In this document: piece after piece, positions 60,121 through 64,000 of the stretch
Numbering within the stretch: the first letter of the stretch is position 1
Layout: each line of letters opens with the position of its first letter
Origin: Hemileia vastatrix
Taxonomy: Eukaryota; Basidiomycota; Pucciniomycetes; Pucciniales; Zaghouaniaceae
Assembly (NCBI GenBank): GCA_030280995.1
Contig: JASXTE010000001.1
Location: 5,854,501 to 5,918,500 of the forward strand
DNA length: 64,000 bases
Reading direction: 5' to 3'
The notes under the pieces: model-generated
Told to the model about the DNA's origin: nothing
What the model saw: the letters and a program-made list of their open reading frames with translations, nothing else
The model's database searches: none
Translations under genes and position numbers: made by a program

Positions 60121-60885
60121 TCAAATCTGACGAGGCTTCTTCGACCATACTTGATCGAGGGTTTCTTTGTTTTCCTCCCTCGAGGTAACAGTCGGTAACC
60201 TATCCTCCACTGACACTGCCACTTCCACAGCAGTGGGTTCCACAAGGGTCACTTCCACATTTGAAGCTCCCGTTGTAGGGACTTCGATGATGACGTCTAA
60301 ATTCTAAAACAGGATCATCAGTAATTAAATTTATGAATTATAAAAAAGTGAACTTACTTTGAAGATTGGGTCAACCTCCAAAAATAATTTAAGAGTGACC
60401 TTCTCTGCCACCTCCCTCTCCTCTTTGTCATCCTCGATGACCACCCATCATTTTTTCGGGGTTTTCCTTGAGATGGGAATTTCTTCTTCCTCCTCTTCAA
60501 TGACCCGCCTCTTGCTCGCATCCCTAGTCACCCAGGTTGTTGCATCATCCTCAACTTCCTCCTCATTCTCCCCCACCGATTGATTGTCCCCAATGGACAC
60601 ATCCCAAATGTCCTTGACTACTTCCTTCGTTTTGGGGATCACCCAATACTTCGTCTTAGTAAACCGACTTTCAATGTCAGCATTCTTCGCTAAGGCGTCA
60701 CACGCCACCCTTCTCCATGGGCAAAACTGGCACTTCTGGCAAGGCCCTCGTGTTGCCGTTCTCTCCACGCAAAAATACTCCATCGACTCGCAGGCCGTGC
60801 AAGTCTTTGAAAATTGTCGTGTAACAACACCCCCATCCGCTTTAGGGTGTGGAGGCGTGGGAGTCGGTGTAGGGAAATCTGTCAT
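60121..60885 (-). pseudogene. Antisense two-exon gene for a cysteine-rich, zinc-cluster-like protein
   Basis: On the minus strand ATG 60885 opens exon 1 (60885-60358). A 54-nt intron (60357-60304) has GTAAGT, a TACTGAT branch-like site and TTTTAG. Exon 2 (60303-60121) ends in TGA. The splice is phase 0 and keeps the frame; the product would be about 236 residues. One in-frame TGA (60450-60448) breaks exon 1. Residues about 30-63 have the spacing CX2CX6CX9CX2CX2CX6C (CTACESMEYFC, then CQKCQFC and CPWRRVAC), resembling a fungal Zn(II)2Cys6 cluster. A Pro/Thr-rich start and an acidic C-terminal half follow. It lies between chromovirus pol and the 3' LTR in antisense. A DNA- or RNA-binding role is inference. 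Confidence 0.7.
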
Positions 60886-60992
60886 AGTGAGTTAAAAATA
60901 ATAATCATAAAAATTAAATAAAGAGGAAGGAAAATTAGTGTGGGAAGTATGTCTTACGCTCAACGGAGCTCGCGTTCTTATACCCGGGCATC

Positions 60993-61795
60993 TGTCATGC
61001 GCCACATGACACTCAAGGCAAAAGCAGCTCATTAAATCAATAACAAGGGGCTCAAATCCATACTCAAAGCGCAGAAAGCAATTTTCCATAGCAACTGCGA
61101 CTTTCCTTTGTGTACTCGCTATTCAACCGCGCTAGTCTAAACTCTAAATCTATATTAGTCAATTTCTCAATAGTGTGTCTTAGTCTTTTTCACAATAAGC
61201 GACGCACAGCGTAATAATCAATATAATAGTACATTAAAAGGTTTATGAAATGTCTGTGGGTTATTAAGGGGTAGTGAGCATGGACGGAATGGTTAGTGAA
61301 GGATTAAGGGGTTAATGGATGTTAGTGAGGAGGGTCCAGGTGTAACAGATATATTTTAAATGGTTTGTGGTGTGCGGAATAGTGTATGGGTATGAGGTCA
61401 ATGGGAGGAGGAGTAACGGATATAAAAAGGGTTGGGTTTTTGGTTTGATGCTCCTTAGAATTAAATTATAAAACGTATTTATAGTTAATAGTGATAAAAC
61501 TCTAAAGTGAAAATCATTATTATTGTATCTTTCCTTATTTTCTCAATAATAATTTCTAAATCCTAAATCTTTGATTGTTGAGTTTCCAACCCTTCGTGAG
61601 ATCTTAAGAATTTTAATGTTACCTTTCAATTATATTAGAATCCTTTTCGAACATAACTCAAAGCAGTAGTTCTTCCTTCGAGTCATCTTCGAATCACTTC
61701 CTCGAACCATCCCTCTGTGCTTCAAAGAAGTATCTAAACCTTTCATCTCGCTTGCAGGAACATCCTCGACCTTGTGCGTAGGTCGTCCGGTGACA
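60993..61795 (+). repeat. 3' LTR of the chromovirus
   Basis: It is a direct copy of 53464-54243 with 23 extra bases near its start. It begins TGTCATGCGCCACATGACAC and ends CCGGTGACA. Many differences from the 5' copy are CG against TG or CA. Confidence 0.93.
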
Positions 61796-62942
61796 AAAGC
61801 ACATTTCTTGTTTTTCACATAAAACAATGAAAACAACAGCTTTGAGTCTACTTAAAATTTATGTAGCCTTATACTTAAGGCTCTTAAGGCTACCTTAACA
61901 TATTCCAACATAATATTGAGTACATAAGACTTAAAACGGTGGATATATGCATTTATATAAAGTGTTATAATGGCATTTATTGTATTTTATCTTAAATTTC
62001 ACTCATGTATACAACTTGTGTACCTTTAATTATTGTTCCCATGTATATTTCATATTTTTAAAATAATATATAAGTACTTTTGACTCATTCATGGGGATAT
62101 CCAGGATGACAAAAATTGACTGAGAAACCACTGAGAAACCCAAAAAAGGACATGAGATGTGGGGTAACTGAATGCAGTCCTTGGCCGGAGCTTGCACGGG
62201 TAAATCCTTGACTAATTTAGGAAAATTTAAATGTGGTCATAAATTTATGGTTCAAATCTTGAGGTTGTTAATGAAATTATTGCATATAATGAGGTCAATG
62301 CACTTATAATTAAATTAGGACACTAAGTAAGTGCTGGTTGTCTATTTTAGTGTGTTTTCCCATAGTGGGTGTATAATGTGGGGTAATTATAGTGTGGAAA
62401 AGCTAACTTGGCTAAAAAAAAGCTATTCACACAGGAAAAATGCAGGCAGTATGTGGCCAGTACACAGAAGCCATTTCTGGCATAAAAAACCCCAAATTTG
62501 AAAAATGTTATTTTTATGCATTTAAGTAGCTGAATCAATATTCCTGATTAAGACAAATTGATCTGTCATGGCCCATTTTTAATATTATTAAATTTATAGC
62601 GCATATATTCAACTTTTAAGTGATTTAAAGTGCATTTTTGTTTTTTACATAAAACAATGAAAACAACAGCATTAAGTCTACTTAAAAATAATGTAGCCTT
62701 ATTTTTAAGGTTCTTAATATTACCCTGAAATATTTCAACTTAATATTAAGTACATAAGACTTATAAAAGGTGGATATATGCATGCATATAAGGTTTTATA
62801 ATGGCATATATTGTATTTTATCATTAATTTCACTTACGTATACAACTTGTGTACCTTTATTTATTGTTCCCATGTATACTCTACGTGTTTAAAACAATTT
62901 AAAAGTAATTTTAACTCAGTCTTGGGAATATATAGGCTGACA

Positions 62943-63357
62943 GTTCTCTACTTTTGGCTGATGGAGTTGAAATCCAGAAACAATTAAAAGCATGGAAGAC
63001 CAGTGATGAGTGAATCAAAAAAATTCAAAGATTATTCAGAAAAATCCCATTTCTTTAAAAAAGATTTGAAAAATTTAGAATCTCAATTAAAATATGTGTT
63101 GTTTACACCCACCACAAAACAATTGTGGTACCTGAAAATAGGTATCTATCTTTGACTTTGACTTCACAAGATCATTCACAGTGGATGTCCTAAGTTGAGG
63201 AAGTTAAATATTTTTTGACATCATAGTAAGATATTTCATCAGCTCCCACAATCACTTTTCTTATCCACCCTATCCAGGAAGATAATTTCACATACCAAAT
63301 TCACACCACAGCCACTTCATTATTTGTAAAGATTTCACTTTATAAAAAAAAACATGG
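62943..63357. other. Flank of the nested stack, no gene seen
   Basis: AT-rich DNA with no recognised gene or repeat. It should be the old insertion site flank of the minus-strand Ty3 element. Confidence 0.4.
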
Positions 63358-63515
63358 GCAGCTGATAGCATATGCCAATCCCTATCTTTGACTTAACTCA
63401 ATTTCAGCTCAGCTGTAATTTTTCTGGAAAGATTTTGCAATGAAAAATGAGCTCACTAGCTCACACAACATTAAATCAAAACTGAATTTAGGGAAAGGCA
63501 CCTGCTAGAAGGTGT
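63358..63515 (+). mobile_element. Small palindrome-capped element, second copy
   Basis: It opens with the decayed palindrome GCAGCTGATAGCATATGC and closes with GCACCTGCTAGAAGGTGT. The interior AATCCCTATCTTTGA and TCAGCTGTAAT match the copy at 22080-22254 in reverse orientation. Confidence 0.6.
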
Positions 63516-63629
63516 CACTTGATTTTTTGCAGTGTCAGATGATGTTCTCCTTGCCTATTGCCTGCTCATTATTTATTTTTTTATTATATTCTGTTCTCTT
63601 TTTTGTTCCAAGGATTTTTGAGTAAAGAT

Positions 63630-63847
63630 GGAGTTCAGTGAATCACATGTGAAAGGTATGAGGTGAGAAAGAAAGGGTTGTTGTGGCCAACATGTGGTTG
63701 TGAAAAAAATCATGCAAAAAGTGCTGATTTGAGGTCAGAACTAACACACATTTTTGAAATGAGTGACATTTCTCAAAACTTAAGTGCAGATTTGGTTTGA
63801 AATCCACACTTAAGTTAAGTAAGATTTTTCCAGAACTGAAACCCCCT
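63630..63847 (+). repeat. DNA-element terminal segment, copy of 28.05-28.32 kb
   Basis: It carries TCACATGTGA, CCAACATGTGGTTGTGA, TTGAGGTCAGAACT, ACTTAAGTTAAGT and CCAGAACTGAAACCCCCTA in the same order as the other copy. Its right border abuts the MITE that starts at 63852. Confidence 0.65.
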
Positions 63848-63851
63848 AATA

Positions 63852-64000
63852 TGGGGTGTCAGACATTGCAAATCAGACATTAGAAAATATTATTTTTTTC
63901 AATAAAAAGAATAACCCATAAGCTTTCAATTATATTAATTTTTAATTTAAAATATCTTTCTTTTTAGGACATAATATAGATGGTATTCCTATTTTTTGTG
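63852..64000 (+). mobile_element. 200-bp MITE family, left part, cut by the window edge
   Basis: It begins TGGGGTGTCAGACATTGCAA next to TA. It follows the order of 4101-4300 (ATCAGACATTAGAAAAT, CAATTATATT, TATCTTTCTTTTT, ATATAGATGG, ATTCCTATTTTTTGTG). The right end lies outside the window. Confidence 0.8.

Larger units (their letters stand above)
53464..61795 (+). mobile_element. 8.3-kb Ty3/gypsy chromovirus, full-length but mutated
   Basis: It is bounded by two LTRs (780 and 803 bp) with TGTCA...TGACA ends and flanked by perfect AAAGC duplications (53459-53463 and 61796-61800). Domain order is Gag, protease, RT, RNase H, integrase, GPF/Y and chromodomain, then a pyrimidine- and A-rich stretch with an antisense gene. 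No tRNA-type primer site is obvious after the 5' LTR (54244 onward), and the sequence before the 3' LTR is not purine-rich, so priming is unexplained. Coding regions contain nine or more stops and two frame changes. Confidence 0.92.
40625..62111 (+). mobile_element. Solo LTR (1488 bp after removing inserts) carrying two large insertions
   Basis: It begins TGTCAGGCTGAG at 40625 and ends GATGACA at 62111, flanked by perfect AAAAT duplications (40620-40624 and 62112-62116). LTR pieces are 40625-41203, 52863-53463 and 61801-62111. The CACTA-like element with a 3-bp duplication and the chromovirus with a 5-bp duplication account for the rest. Sequence across both repaired sites matches uninterrupted copies at 38866-40358 and in the outer LTR. 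Confidence 0.82.
38461..62942 (-). repeat. 5' LTR of the old Ty3 element, exploded by nested insertions
   Basis: LTR sequence is present as 38461-38865, 40364-40624 and 62117-62942. The first gap is the LTR 38866-40358 plus its duplicate target site. The second is the LTR 40625-62111 plus its duplicate. Removing both leaves about 1492 bp, matching the 1493 and 1488 bp of the two inserted LTRs. The right end GGCTGACA (to 62942) equals the LTR end at 23490. Its outermost 5 bp, GTTCT, were not matched on the left side of the element. Confidence 0.7.

Noticed and set aside
60892..61089. Extra upstream exon for the antisense cysteine-rich gene, with GTAAGA and a CAG acceptor near 60880
   Set aside because: Splicing at those sites would shift the frame relative to the ATG at 60885, and the ORF overlaps the LTR border. 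It is treated as chance.
63358..63515. The palindrome-capped copies at 22080 and 63358 as the two ends of one 41-kb transposon
   Set aside because: Each copy has palindromes at both of its own ends, so they are two separate small elements, not distant TIRs.

Overview
The window is about 64 kb of AT-rich, transposon-dominated eukaryotic DNA. It holds one clearly intact host gene, an APSES-domain transcription factor of the StuA type with short fungal introns. Fungal intron signals (GTAAGT, CTGAC-like branch sites), chromodomain Ty3 elements, a HARBI1-like fragment and the extreme repeat load suggest a basidiomycete, most probably a rust fungus (Pucciniales). The species is not identifiable by reading alone.

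Layout. 1-13.7 kb: gene-poor DNA with an LTR remnant at the left edge, a truncated PIF/Harbinger transposase, and several small terminal-inverted-repeat elements (TA-flanked Tc1/mariner-type, one with a 9-bp target duplication of Mutator type). 13.7-17.93 kb: the stuA-like gene, with a pyrimidine-rich leader, a likely leader intron and a four-exon coding region. 18-22.3 kb: non-coding DNA, another TA-flanked MITE, a LINE reverse-transcriptase scrap and two small palindromic elements.

22.3-62.9 kb can be read as one old minus-strand Ty3/gypsy element blown apart by nested insertions. Its gag, protease, RT, RNase H, integrase and chromodomain remnants lie between a left LTR ending at 23490 and a right LTR beginning at 38461. 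A 5.8-kb non-autonomous LTR element (29680-35464) sits inside its protease. A roughly 4-kb insertion with a decayed spliced Myb/SANT-like gene (24271-28316) separates RNase H from integrase. Its right LTR has received two related LTRs of the same length class. The second of these was hit by an 11.66-kb CACTA-like element (41204-52862) and by a full 8.3-kb chromovirus (53464-61795). Removing each insertion with one target-site copy gives three LTRs of 1488-1493 bp, which strongly supports this reading.

Two structures stand out. The CACTA-like element has no visible transposase but carries about 13 tandem monomers of about 609 bp, each centred on a 38-bp palindrome. The chromovirus carries, antisense between pol and the 3' LTR, a two-exon gene for a cysteine-rich, zinc-cluster-like protein with a canonical 54-nt intron. 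Most decay in the chromovirus looks like C-to-T change at CpG: six pol stop codons are all TGA and all can be read as former CGA.
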